Below, piece by piece: positions 8,735 through 16,961 of a DNA stretch of 64,000 nt. How positions within the stretch are numbered: the stretch's first letter is position 1; every line of letters starts with the position of its first letter. Location: positions 3,844,001-3,908,000 of the forward strand of contig NC_013235.1 in assembly GCF_000024365.1 (NCBI RefSeq), read 5' to 3'. Below the pieces are notes generated by a model, which did no database searches, was not told where the DNA came from, and was given only the letters and a program-made list of their open reading frames with translations. Made by a program: the position numbers and the translations under genes. The DNA is from Nakamurella multipartita DSM 44233 (lineage in GTDB: Bacteria > Actinomycetota > Actinomycetes > Mycobacteriales > Nakamurellaceae).

Positions 8735-8753
8735 GCCCTTGGCGGACAAGGGC
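8735..8753 (+). terminator. Hairpin, possible terminator
   Basis: GCCCTTG (8735-8741) and CAAGGGC (8747-8753) pair around a 5-base loop. There is only a short TT after it, so termination is uncertain. It lies in the 259-base gap between the secreted protein and the LacI pair, where I see no gene. Confidence 0.3.
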
Positions 8754-8871
8754 TTCCCGCCCGCAGCGACGCTCACCTCCTCGCCAGTGATCGTTCGGCT
8801 CGATCGGTTGATCGGGAGGACTTGCACGGTTCGGAACGGTTCACGACAGGTCGTTCGGGTAGATTGCCCGT

Positions 8872-9894
8872 GTGGTCTCCCGCCTCAACGACATCGCGGC
8901 GATGGCCGGGGTGAGTCCGGCGACCGCGTCACGCGTTCTCAACGGGCGGCCGGGAGTCGCCGCCGCGACCCGCAAGAACGTGCTGACCGCGGTCGACATC
9001 CTCGGCTTCGAGCGGCCCACCAATCTGCGTCCGCAGCGGGCCGGCCTGGTCGGCGTGGTGATCGCCGAGCTGGAGAATCCGATCTTCGCGCTGTTCGCCC
9101 AGGACATCGACCGCGCCCTGCGCGCGGCCGGCTTCGGCGCTTTGATCGCCTCCCGCCAGCTGGGCATGCCGGCCGAGAAGGCCTCCATCGAGTTGCTCCG
9201 CGAACACGGCGTGGCCGGCATCATTTTCGTCTCCGGCTATCACGCGGACACCACCGCCGACCACGGCCACTACCGAGAACTGCGCCGCGGCGGGGTGCCG
9301 CTGGCTTTCATCAACGGGCTCATGCCCGGCTTCGACGCCAGCTTCGTGGCCGACGACGACGAGGCGGCCGCCGAAGCGGCCGTGCGCCACCTGATCTCGT
9401 TGGGGCATCGCCGCATCGGGCTGGCCACCGGCCCGGCCCGGTTCACCCCGTCGGAACGCAAGATCGCCGGCTTCACCCAGGCCGCGAGCCGGTGGCAGGC
9501 CGAGCAGGCGCCGGTATCGATCGGCGAGTTCACCGTCGAGAGCGGCGCGGCGGCCGCCGTCGACCTGGTCGGCCGCGGGTGCACCGGGATCGTCGCCGCC
9601 TCGGATTTCCTTGCCCTGGGGGCGATCCGGGGCGTCCGCAGCCTGGGATTGGAGGTGCCGGCGGATGTCTCGGTCGTCGGCTTCGGCGGTTCGCCGATCA
9701 CCGCGTTCACCGACCCGCCGTTGACCACGTTGCTGCAGTCGACCGACATCATCGCCACCGCAGCCGTTCGCTACCTGCTGGAGGAGATCGAGCGCACCCC
9801 GCAGCCTCGGCAGGAATTGCTGTTCGAGGCCGAGCTGATCGTTCGTGAGTCGACCGGACCGGCGCCGCGGACCGAGGGTGGTGCGCAACCGTGA
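8872..9894 (+). CDS. LacI family transcriptional regulator (first of a tandem pair)
   Basis: 340 residues. The N-terminal helix-turn-helix LNDIAAMAGVSPATASRVLN is followed by a periplasmic-binding-protein-like sensor domain (from about residue 60, GLVGVVIAELENPIFALF). LacI proteins repress or activate sugar genes in response to a bound sugar or phosphate. The start is GTG 8872. The stop overlaps the start of a second LacI gene by four bases (GTGA), and the two proteins are close paralogs, so this looks like a tandem duplication. The nearest sugar-related target is the pullulanase at 11581, whose promoter has a LacI-type palindrome. Confidence 0.9.
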   Translation: MVSRLNDIAAMAGVSPATASRVLNGRPGVAAATRKNVLTAVDILGFERPTNLRPQRAGLVGVVIAELENPIFALFAQDIDRALRAAGFGALIASRQLGMPAEKASIELLREHGVAGIIFVSGYHADTTADHGHYRELRRGGVPLAFINGLMPGFDASFVADDDEAAAEAAVRHLISLGHRRIGLATGPARFTPSERKIAGFTQAASRWQAEQAPVSIGEFTVESGAAAAVDLVGRGCTGIVAASDFLALGAIRGVRSLGLEVPADVSVVGFGGSPITAFTDPPLTTLLQSTDIIATAAVRYLLEEIERTPQPRQELLFEAELIVRESTGPAPRTEGGAQP

Positions 9895-10916
9895 GCGTCA
9901 CCCTGAGCGAGATCGCCGCGCACGCCGGGGTCAGCCCGGCCACCGCGTCCCGGGTGCTCAACGAACGTCCGGGCGTGAACGCGCAGACCCGGCGCCGGGT
10001 GCTGGATGCGGCCGAGCTCCTCGGCTATGCCCGGCCGACCACCCTGCAGGCCCGCCGGGTCGGCCTGATCGGCGTGGTGATCGCCGAACTGGGCAATCCG
10101 ATCTTCCCGGTCTTCGCGCAGGCCATCGAGCGGGCCCTGCCGCCCTTCGGCTACAACGCGCTGCTCTCGACCCGGCACCTGGGGGCGCCCGGCGAGACGG
10201 CGTCGATCCAGTTGCTGCAGGACAACGGTGTCGCCGGCATCATGTTCCTCTCCGGCATCCATTCCGATGCGCTGGCCGACACTTCGCACTACGCCGAACT
10301 GCGCGAGCAGGGCGTGCCGTTGGCCTTCATCAACGGCCTGATCCCCGATTTCGACGCGACCTTCGTGGCCGACGACGACGCCGCCGGCATGGATCTGGCC
10401 GTGCGCCACCTGCTGGCGTTGGGCCACCGGCACATCGGCATCACGACCGGCTCCACCCGGTACACGCCGTCGGCCCGCAAACTCGCCGGCTTCCAGCGCG
10501 CGATGCGGCGGCACAACCCGCAGGCCAAGGCCGAGGTCCACATCGGCGACTACTCGGTCGAGGCCGGCCGGGTCGCCGCGACGGACCTGATCGGTCGCGG
10601 GTGCACCGGCATCCTCGCCGCGTCCGACTTCACCGCGCTGGGCGTGATCCGCGGCGCCCGACGGCTCGGACTCCGCGTGCCGCAGGACATCTCGGTGATC
10701 GGCTACGACGGCTCCCCCGTCATGGCGTTCACCGGTCCGCCGCTGACCACCATCAAGCAGCCGGTGGATGCTCTGGCCGGCGCGGCCGTGCAGTCGCTGG
10801 TCCGGGACATCGAGGGCCGGCCCGGCCCGCGCACCGAGGTGCTCTTCCAGCCGGAGCTGGTGGTGCGCAGCTCCACCGACGCCGCGCCGACCCGGCCGGG
10901 ACGCGCGACCCACTGA
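9891..10916 (+). CDS. LacI family transcriptional regulator (second of a tandem pair)
   Basis: 341 residues, with helix-turn-helix LSEIAAHAGVSPATASRVLN and a sensor domain starting GLIGVVIAELGNPIFPVF. It aligns along its full length with the preceding gene, including the shared stretches FINGL, FVADDD and DLxGRGCTGIxAASDF. The sensor halves differ around the ligand region (the FTPSERK versus YTPSARK segment is kept, others vary), so the two may sense different sugars or form heterodimers. GTG start overlaps the upstream stop. It probably acts on alpha-glucan genes nearby, which is inference. Confidence 0.9.
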   Translation: MSVTLSEIAAHAGVSPATASRVLNERPGVNAQTRRRVLDAAELLGYARPTTLQARRVGLIGVVIAELGNPIFPVFAQAIERALPPFGYNALLSTRHLGAPGETASIQLLQDNGVAGIMFLSGIHSDALADTSHYAELREQGVPLAFINGLIPDFDATFVADDDAAGMDLAVRHLLALGHRHIGITTGSTRYTPSARKLAGFQRAMRRHNPQAKAEVHIGDYSVEAGRVAATDLIGRGCTGILAASDFTALGVIRGARRLGLRVPQDISVIGYDGSPVMAFTGPPLTTIKQPVDALAGAAVQSLVRDIEGRPGPRTEVLFQPELVVRSSTDAAPTRPGRATH

Positions 10917-10968
10917 CCGGTGCCGGGCTCGGCTCCTCGTCGGAGAGCCGGGGTGCTCCCCCGGCCGC

Positions 10969-11358
10969 TCACCCGCTGCGACGGTGGTCCAGCTCGAATG
11001 GCTGGTCGGTGATCAGGTTGGACAACGCCCCGCCCACCAGGTCCTCACCCTTGGGAGTCAGGTACATGCCGATCGCCGGGCGGTCGGCATGGCCCGACCG
11101 GCACGCGCGCAGCACCTCATCGATCTCGGTCCGCTTCACATCCGGGTAGCCGTCGGCGACCCGGTACAGGCAGATGAGATCGTCGCCCAGCAGGCGCCAC
11201 ACGGCGGTCAGGATCGCATCGAGTTCCGGCCCCGCCCGCAGCGGGCCGGGCGCGCCGATCTCGTGCAGCACGCCTTCGGCGGCCGCTCGAGTCAGCAGTC
11301 CCTGTTCGATCACGTTCAGGCCGTCCCAGAAGGGCGGCTTGCGGTAGGACCTGTTCAT
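10969..11358 (-). CDS. Hypothetical protein
   Basis: 129 residues starting MNRSYRKPPFWDGLNVIEQG. The ATG at 11358 has a good GAGGGG just upstream; a longer frame starting at 11430 lacks one. It is hydrophilic, largely helical, with no signal peptide or membrane segment. The C-terminal half has RTEIDEVLRACRSGHADRP and YLTPKGEDLVGGALSNL, which recall small winged-helix proteins, but I do not recognise a family. It is divergent from the pullulanase and shares its upstream region, which includes TGCAGTGCAAG at 11412-11422. Confidence 0.65.
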   Translation of the reverse strand: MNRSYRKPPFWDGLNVIEQGLLTRAAAEGVLHEIGAPGPLRAGPELDAILTAVWRLLGDDLICLYRVADGYPDVKRTEIDEVLRACRSGHADRPAIGMYLTPKGEDLVGGALSNLITDQPFELDHRRSG

Positions 11359-11508
11359 CGAGCCCCTCGCCTCGGGCGGTTTTCGGATCTGAAGGTAGCA
11401 ATCCCTTCCATGCAGTGCAAGCCCTCTCAATCACGTCTCGCCCAATCTAAAGCGGACAAATCGTCCATCTGTACTCGCTACGTCGACTACCCGGACGTTT
11501 CGCAAACT

Positions 11509-11538
11509 CTTGCAGCCACTGCAAGGCACTGCTAGCTT
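11509..11538 (+). promoter_or_regulatory. Pullulanase promoter with overlapping LacI-type operator
   Basis: CTTGCAGCCACTGCAAG (11509-11525) is a 17-bp inverted repeat. It overlaps a promoter made of -35 TTGCAG (11510-11515), a 17-base spacer and -10 TAGCTT (11533-11538). A repressor bound here would block polymerase. CTTGCA/TGCAAG half-sites are what I recall for maltose-type LacI regulators in actinobacteria. A second overlapping repeat GCAA-ACTC-TTGC sits at 11502-11513. Binding by the LacI pair at 8872-10916 is inference. Confidence 0.6.
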
Positions 11539-11580
11539 TCGATCCGCACGTGCGGGCCGACTCGGTGTGGAGGAGATCTG

Positions 11581-14500
11581 ATGGAAGCGTCTGGCGGGGT
11601 CCATGTCCGAGGGCATCGGCGGCACCGAACACGGCCGCGGCGGATGCTGACCGCGCTGCTGACGGCAATACTGGCCGCGATGGGGATCATCGCCGTGCCG
11701 CCGGCCACCGCGGCCGCCGCCGATCTGGTGGTGACCGCCGCCGGGTCGTTCAACTCCGAGATCGGCTGCCCGGGTGACTGGCAGCCCGATTGCCAGGCCG
11801 CGCAGCTGAGCAAGCGGGCCAACGACGGCATCTACTCGGCCACCTTCACCATCCCGGCCGGCAGCTACGAGTACAAGATCGCCGTCGGTGGCTCCTGGGA
11901 CGAGAACTACGGCCAGGGCGGCGTTCCCGGCGGGGCCAACGCCGCGCTCACGCTGGCCGCCGACACCGCGGTGACCTTCTACTACAACCCGGTCACCCAC
12001 GTGTTCGGCACGTCGGCCGACGGCCCGATCATCACCGTCCCGGGCAGCTTCCAGAGCGAACTGGGCTGCCCCGGCGACTGGTCCCCCGACTGCATGGTGT
12101 CCTGGCTGACCGACCCCGACGGCGACGGCGTCTACACCTACGCCACCTCCGCGATCCCCACCGGCTCGTACGAGGCGAAGGTCGCGCACGGCCTGTCCTG
12201 GGACGAGAACTACGGCGTGGACGGGGCTCCCGGCGGCGCGAACTACTCCTTCAGCACCACCTCGGGTAAGCAGGTCACCTTCAGCTACGTGCTGGCGACC
12301 CATGTCCTGACCATCGTCGCGAACGATCCGCCGCTGCCGGGAACCGGCCAGCAGCAGGCGTTCTGGGTGGACCGGCAGACGCTGGCCTGGCCGAAGTCGT
12401 TGCTGCTCAACGGCGCCGCGGTGACCGAGGAGTCGTGGAAGCTCTATCACTCACCGACCGCCGGGATCACCGCGCAGGACGGCGTCGTGACCGGCGGCAC
12501 CAGCGTCGATCTGACGCTCGACCCGGCCGGGCTCAGCGCGGCCCAGCTGGCCGCGCATCCCGAGCTGGCCGGCTACCTGGCGTTGCGCCCGACCGGGCTG
12601 GACGCCGGCGCGATCGACGCCCTGGTGCGTGAGCAGCTGATGGTGGCCCAGTTCCGGGCCGACGGCACCGCCGCCGCCCTCACCGGGGTCCAGCTGCCCG
12701 GCGTGCTGGACGACCTGTACGCCACCGCCGCCGGGCAGCGCACGCTCGGCGTCTCCTGGGCCGGCGGCACCCCCACCCTCACCGTGTGGGCCCCGACCGC
12801 GCAGCAGGTCTCGGTGCAACTGAGCGGTTCGACCGACGGCAGCGCCCCCACCGGGGTCAGCGTGCCGGCCACCCGCAACGACGACGGCACCTGGTCGGTG
12901 ACCGGCGATCCGTCGTGGAAGAACGTGCGGTACCTGTTCCAGATCCAGGTCTACGTGCCCAGCCTGGCGCAGGTCGTCACCAACACGGTGACCGATCCCT
13001 ACTCGGTGGCGCTGACCGTCAACTCCACCCACTCGGTGGCCATCGACCTGAACGACCCCGCCTACCGCCCGCAACTGTGGACCGACACCCCGGCGCCGAT
13101 CGTGGCCAACCCGGTCGACCGGGCCATCTACGAGCTGCACATTCGCGACTTCTCCATCAACGACCAGAGCGTCCCGGCGGCCGCCCGCGGCACCTACAGC
13201 GCCTTCACCTACGACAGCGACGGCACCGAGCACCTGCGCAAGCTGGCCCAAGCCGGCATGAACACCGTGCACCTGCTGCCCAGCTTCGACATCGCCAGCA
13301 TCCCCGAGCTGCGCAGCGAGCAGAGCACCCCGCAGTGCGATCTGCCGTCGCTGCCCGCGGATTCGCCGCAGCAGCAGGCCTGCGTCGGCGCGGCCGCCGG
13401 ATCGGACGGCTACAACTGGGGCTACGACCCGTGGCACTACTCGACCCCGGACGGCTCCTACGCGGTCAACGCCGACGGCGGCGACCGGGTCGCCGAGTTC
13501 CGCAGCATGGTCGGCGCCCTGCACCAGGACGGGCTGCAGGTCGTGCTGGACCAGGTGTTCAACCACACCGCGGCCAGCGGCCAGGACCCGAAATCGGTGC
13601 TGGACCAGGTGGTTCCCGGCTACTACCAGCGGCTGGACAAGATCGGCACCGTCTACACCTCGACCTGCTGCCAGAACGTGGCCACCGAGCACGCCATGGC
13701 GCAGAAGCTGATGGTCGATTCGGTGGTGCTGTGGGCCAAGGACTACAAGGTGGACGGATTCCGCTTCGACCTGATGGGCCATGCGTCCAAGGCCAACATG
13801 CTGGCCATCCGCTCCGCGCTGGACGCCCTGACCCTGGCCAAGGACGGCGTCGACGGCCAGGCGATCTACCTCTACGGCGAGGGCTGGAACTTCGGCGAGG
13901 TCGCCAACAACGCCCTGTTCGAGCAGGCCACCCAGGGCCAGCTCGGCGGCACCGGCATCGGCACCTTCACCGACCGGCTCCGCGACGCCGTCAACGGCGG
14001 GTCCCCGGTGTCCGCGGACACCCTGCAGGATCAGGGCTTCGGCAACGGTCTGGGCACCGACCCCAGCGGCAAGGGCACCATCCCGGCCGACCAGCAACTT
14101 GCCATCCTGGCCAAGGACAGTGACCTGGTCCGGCTCGGGCTGGCCGGGAACCTGCGCAGCTTCTCGTTCCTGACCGCCGGCGGGCAGACCCTGAGGGGTG
14201 ATCAGCTCGACTACAACGGCTCCCCGGCCGGGTACGCCGACCAGCCCGACGAGGTCGTCAACTACGTCGACGCCCACGACAACGCCACCCTGTTCGACAT
14301 GCTCACGCTCAAGCTCCCGGAGGCCACCTCGATGGCCGACCGGGTGCGGATGAACACCCTGTCGCTGGCCACGGTCACGCTGGCCCAGGGCGTCTCGTTC
14401 TGGCACGCGGGCACCGACCTGCTGCGCAGTAAATCGTTGGACCACAACAGCTACGACTCGGGCGACTGGTTCAACTCGCTCGACTGGACGGGCCAGGACA

Positions 14501-15576
14501 ACGGTTTCGGCCGCGGTCTGCCGCCGGCGCGGGACAACTCCAGCGAGTGGCCGGTGCAGGGACCGTTGCTGGCCAACCCCGCGCTCAAGCCGGCGCCCGC
14601 GGACATCGCGACGGCCAGCGACCAGGCGGACGTCCTGCTGCGCCTGCGGTCCTCGACCCCGCTGTTCCGGCTGGGCGATGCCGAGCTGATCAAGCAGAAG
14701 CTGACCTTCCCGGGCAGCGGACCGGACGCCACCCCCGGCGTCATCGTGATGAGCATCGACGACACGGTCGGGGCCGACGTCGATCCGGCCCTGAGCGGCG
14801 TGCTGGTCGTCTACAACGCCAGCCCGACCAGCACCACCCAGACGGTGTCCGCGCTGGCCGGCCGGAACTACGCGCTGGCCGACATCCAGGCCCAGGGCAC
14901 CGATCCGGTGGTCAAGACCACCAGTTGGGACGCGGCGACCGGGGCGGTCACCGTGCCGGCCCGCACCGTGGCCGTGCTGGTCTCCCCGACCACGGCGGTG
15001 CCGACCTCATCGGTGAGCCTGACCGCGAATCCGGCCAGCCAGGTCTACGGATCGGGCCAGCGGGTCACCCTGACCGCGACCGTGTCCTCCTCGGTCACCC
15101 CGGTGACCGGGACGGTCCAGTTCCGCGCCGGCGACACCGTCTTGGGCTCCGCCGCCGTCACCAACGGCACGGCGACGTTCACGCTGCCGGCCAAGACCCC
15201 GGCCGGGGCCCTGGATGTCGTGGCCCACTACAGCGGGGGCGGCGGTGCGCCGGCCGCCGATTCCACCCCGGTCCACGTCACCATCGACCAGGCCACCACC
15301 AGCACCCGGCTCGTCGGCGCCGGCGGCTTCTTCGGGCTGCCCACGCTGCTGCTGGCCACGGTGCACGTGAACAACGGGCAGCTGGCCCGGGGCACGATCG
15401 AGATCCGGGACAACGGCACCCTGATCGCCACCGTGCCGGTGCGGGCGGGCATCGCGACGTACCTGACCAAGCGGTCCAATCCGCGCGGCAAGCACTCCTA
15501 CACGGCCACCTTCGTCCCGGCCGACCCGGCCAACATCAGCGGGAGCACCAGCAACACGCTCACGATCCCGCGCTAG
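11581..15576 (+). CDS. Secreted pullulanase-type alpha-1,6-glucosidase (GH13)
   Basis: 1331 residues. A long basic N-terminus and hydrophobic core (about 22-46, ending TAAAA) form a signal peptide. Two starch-binding-like repeats follow (about 50-140 and 150-240), both with CPGDW and GGANxxxxxxSWDENYG-type sequence. The GH13 domain has VVLDQVFNH (about 652-661), GFRFDLMGH (about 726-734, nucleophile Asp), YLYGEGWNF (about 763-771, acid Glu) and YVDAHDN (about 896-902). The C-terminus holds two Ig-like segments shared with the nucleotidase at 59472. It debranches starch, glycogen or pullulan outside the cell. AGGAGA precedes the ATG. No sortase motif, so it is probably released. Confidence 0.93.
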   Translation: MEASGGVHVRGHRRHRTRPRRMLTALLTAILAAMGIIAVPPATAAAADLVVTAAGSFNSEIGCPGDWQPDCQAAQLSKRANDGIYSATFTIPAGSYEYKIAVGGSWDENYGQGGVPGGANAALTLAADTAVTFYYNPVTHVFGTSADGPIITVPGSFQSELGCPGDWSPDCMVSWLTDPDGDGVYTYATSAIPTGSYEAKVAHGLSWDENYGVDGAPGGANYSFSTTSGKQVTFSYVLATHVLTIVANDPPLPGTGQQQAFWVDRQTLAWPKSLLLNGAAVTEESWKLYHSPTAGITAQDGVVTGGTSVDLTLDPAGLSAAQLAAHPELAGYLALRPTGLDAGAIDALVREQLMVAQFRADGTAAALTGVQLPGVLDDLYATAAGQRTLGVSWAGGTPTLTVWAPTAQQVSVQLSGSTDGSAPTGVSVPATRNDDGTWSVTGDPSWKNVRYLFQIQVYVPSLAQVVTNTVTDPYSVALTVNSTHSVAIDLNDPAYRPQLWTDTPAPIVANPVDRAIYELHIRDFSINDQSVPAAARGTYSAFTYDSDGTEHLRKLAQAGMNTVHLLPSFDIASIPELRSEQSTPQCDLPSLPADSPQQQACVGAAAGSDGYNWGYDPWHYSTPDGSYAVNADGGDRVAEFRSMVGALHQDGLQVVLDQVFNHTAASGQDPKSVLDQVVPGYYQRLDKIGTVYTSTCCQNVATEHAMAQKLMVDSVVLWAKDYKVDGFRFDLMGHASKANMLAIRSALDALTLAKDGVDGQAIYLYGEGWNFGEVANNALFEQATQGQLGGTGIGTFTDRLRDAVNGGSPVSADTLQDQGFGNGLGTDPSGKGTIPADQQLAILAKDSDLVRLGLAGNLRSFSFLTAGGQTLRGDQLDYNGSPAGYADQPDEVVNYVDAHDNATLFDMLTLKLPEATSMADRVRMNTLSLATVTLAQGVSFWHAGTDLLRSKSLDHNSYDSGDWFNSLDWTGQDNGFGRGLPPARDNSSEWPVQGPLLANPALKPAPADIATASDQADVLLRLRSSTPLFRLGDAELIKQKLTFPGSGPDATPGVIVMSIDDTVGADVDPALSGVLVVYNASPTSTTQTVSALAGRNYALADIQAQGTDPVVKTTSWDAATGAVTVPARTVAVLVSPTTAVPTSSVSLTANPASQVYGSGQRVTLTATVSSSVTPVTGTVQFRAGDTVLGSAAVTNGTATFTLPAKTPAGALDVVAHYSGGGGAPAADSTPVHVTIDQATTSTRLVGAGGFFGLPTLLLATVHVNNGQLARGTIEIRDNGTLIATVPVRAGIATYLTKRSNPRGKHSYTATFVPADPANISGSTSNTLTIPR

Positions 15577-15615
15577 TCCCGGACCGGTGAGGTCGGCGAT
15601 CCGGCGTCCGGGGGT

Positions 15616-16212
15616 TCACTCCGGCGCCGGGTCGCCGGCCTCATCGGGCCGGAACGGGCCCGAGTCGTCGCCCTCCCCCGGCTCGCGTTCCTTGCGGCGC
15701 AGCAGCAGCGCCGTGGCGCCGAGCAGGATCACCAGCACACCGAGCACGGCCACTTCCCACATCGCGTCGGAAAACGAGGTGCCGGTGCCGATCTCGTCCG
15801 CGGCCTTGACCGACAACACCACGATCTCCTTGATCGAGGCGATGATGCCGACGAGCAGGAACGGCTCGGCGATCAGCTCGCGCCGGGCGATGGTGATCCG
15901 CACGGCGAACAGCAACTCGACCACGATGAACACCAGCAGCAGGGTGTCCAGGATCTCCAGCGCCGACTTCGCGGCGCTGTCCTCGCCGAACAGGGAAGGG
16001 ACATACCGGGCGGCGATGACGAACGCGCCGAGCGCCAGGATCACAGGAAGATCGCGATCCCGGCGTAGACGATGCCCTCGGCGACTTCCAGGGCCCGGTT
16101 GCCGGCCCGGACCAACGGCGGGACATCGTCCCCGGTCGTCTCGTCCGACGATCGGGAGGGTGAGTCGGCGTTCGTGGCAACCTCCGTCGGTCGGCCGTCG
16201 GGCCTGCCCCGA
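15616..16212 (-). pseudogene. PsiE-like membrane protein with a single-base frameshift
   Basis: The C-terminal part (from ILALGAFVIAARYVPSLFG to the acidic tail DEAGDPAPE) has three hydrophobic segments and IAEPFLLVGIIASIKEIVV, typical of the phosphate-starvation-inducible PsiE family. The N-terminal part VRAGNRALEVAEGIVYAGIA lies in a different frame. They join if one G is added at about 16041-16046 (CTGTGATC to CTGGTGATC). The start of the N-terminal frame is unclear: no ATG or GTG in frame was found, so the 5' limit is approximate. Phosphate link is by family only. Confidence 0.6.
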
Positions 16213-16309
16213 GGGTCGGTGCTGAACCGCGATCCGGGGGTTCAGGACCTGCAGTAAACACCGACGCCGATGCTCCGGCGACCCGGCCACGCGAACCGGA
16301 CCGGTGCAT

Positions 16310-16870
16310 TCACTTCAACTGATCGGGCGACGGACCGACCGGTGCGCCGCTGCGCCGGTGCTGCTGGCCGCTGAGCTCGGCGTCCAGCGTTTCTTGCGCC
16401 ACCCGCATCTGCGTGGCGTATCCCGGCTCCTGGAACCGTTGCCACATCACCGCCTCCGGAACGAGTTCGACCTGAGTGACCACCCACCAGATGTTCCCGA
16501 ACGGATCTCGGACTCGCCCGCCCCGCTGCCCGAACGCGCTCGTCGAAGCCTGCGTCACCACCCGGGCCCCGGCGGCGACCGCGTTGGCCATGGCCTGGTC
16601 CGCGTCCGGGACGAACACCCGCAGCAGGCTCGGCATGTCCGGCCATTCCGGGCGGCGGTCGAAGGCCAGAACGACGGTGTCACCCACCTTGATCTCGCCG
16701 TGTCCGATGGTCCCGTCCGCGGTGCGAACCCGGGCGAGTTCCACCCCCGCGAAGGCGGCCGCGACAAAGTCGAGAAACGCTCCGGTGTCGGCGGTCACCA
16801 CCCACGGCGCGACAGCCGTATAGCCGTCCGGAACCCAGGACACGGGGGCGGCGCTCGGGTGGCCGGTCAT
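16310..16870 (-). CDS. VOC family protein (PhnB/glyoxalase-like)
   Basis: 186 residues. The order GYTAVAPWVVTADTGAFLDF, IGHGEIKVGDTVVLAF, LLRVFVPDADQAMANAVAAG and GQRGGRVRDPFGNIWWV is that of a single-unit vicinal oxygen chelate protein of the PhnB/YdcJ-like type. Members bind small ligands or confer resistance; the substrate cannot be told. ATG 16870 with AGGAGAGGAAC just upstream. It stands alone. Confidence 0.85.
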   Translation of the reverse strand: MTGHPSAAPVSWVPDGYTAVAPWVVTADTGAFLDFVAAAFAGVELARVRTADGTIGHGEIKVGDTVVLAFDRRPEWPDMPSLLRVFVPDADQAMANAVAAGARVVTQASTSAFGQRGGRVRDPFGNIWWVVTQVELVPEAVMWQRFQEPGYATQMRVAQETLDAELSGQQHRRSGAPVGPSPDQLK

Positions 16871-16961
16871 CGTCGTTCCTCTCCTCGATGGGCAGGCGTC
16901 GGACGTGACGATAGGAGCCGCAGAGGACAGTTGCTGTCCTCTCTTGCGGATGCTCGGCTAC

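Noticed and set aside
12451-14445. Long minus-strand open frame of 664 codons inside the pullulanase gene
   Set aside because: Its translation is Gly/Val/Arg/His-rich low complexity, and the plus strand codes all GH13 motifs. It is a high-GC shadow frame.
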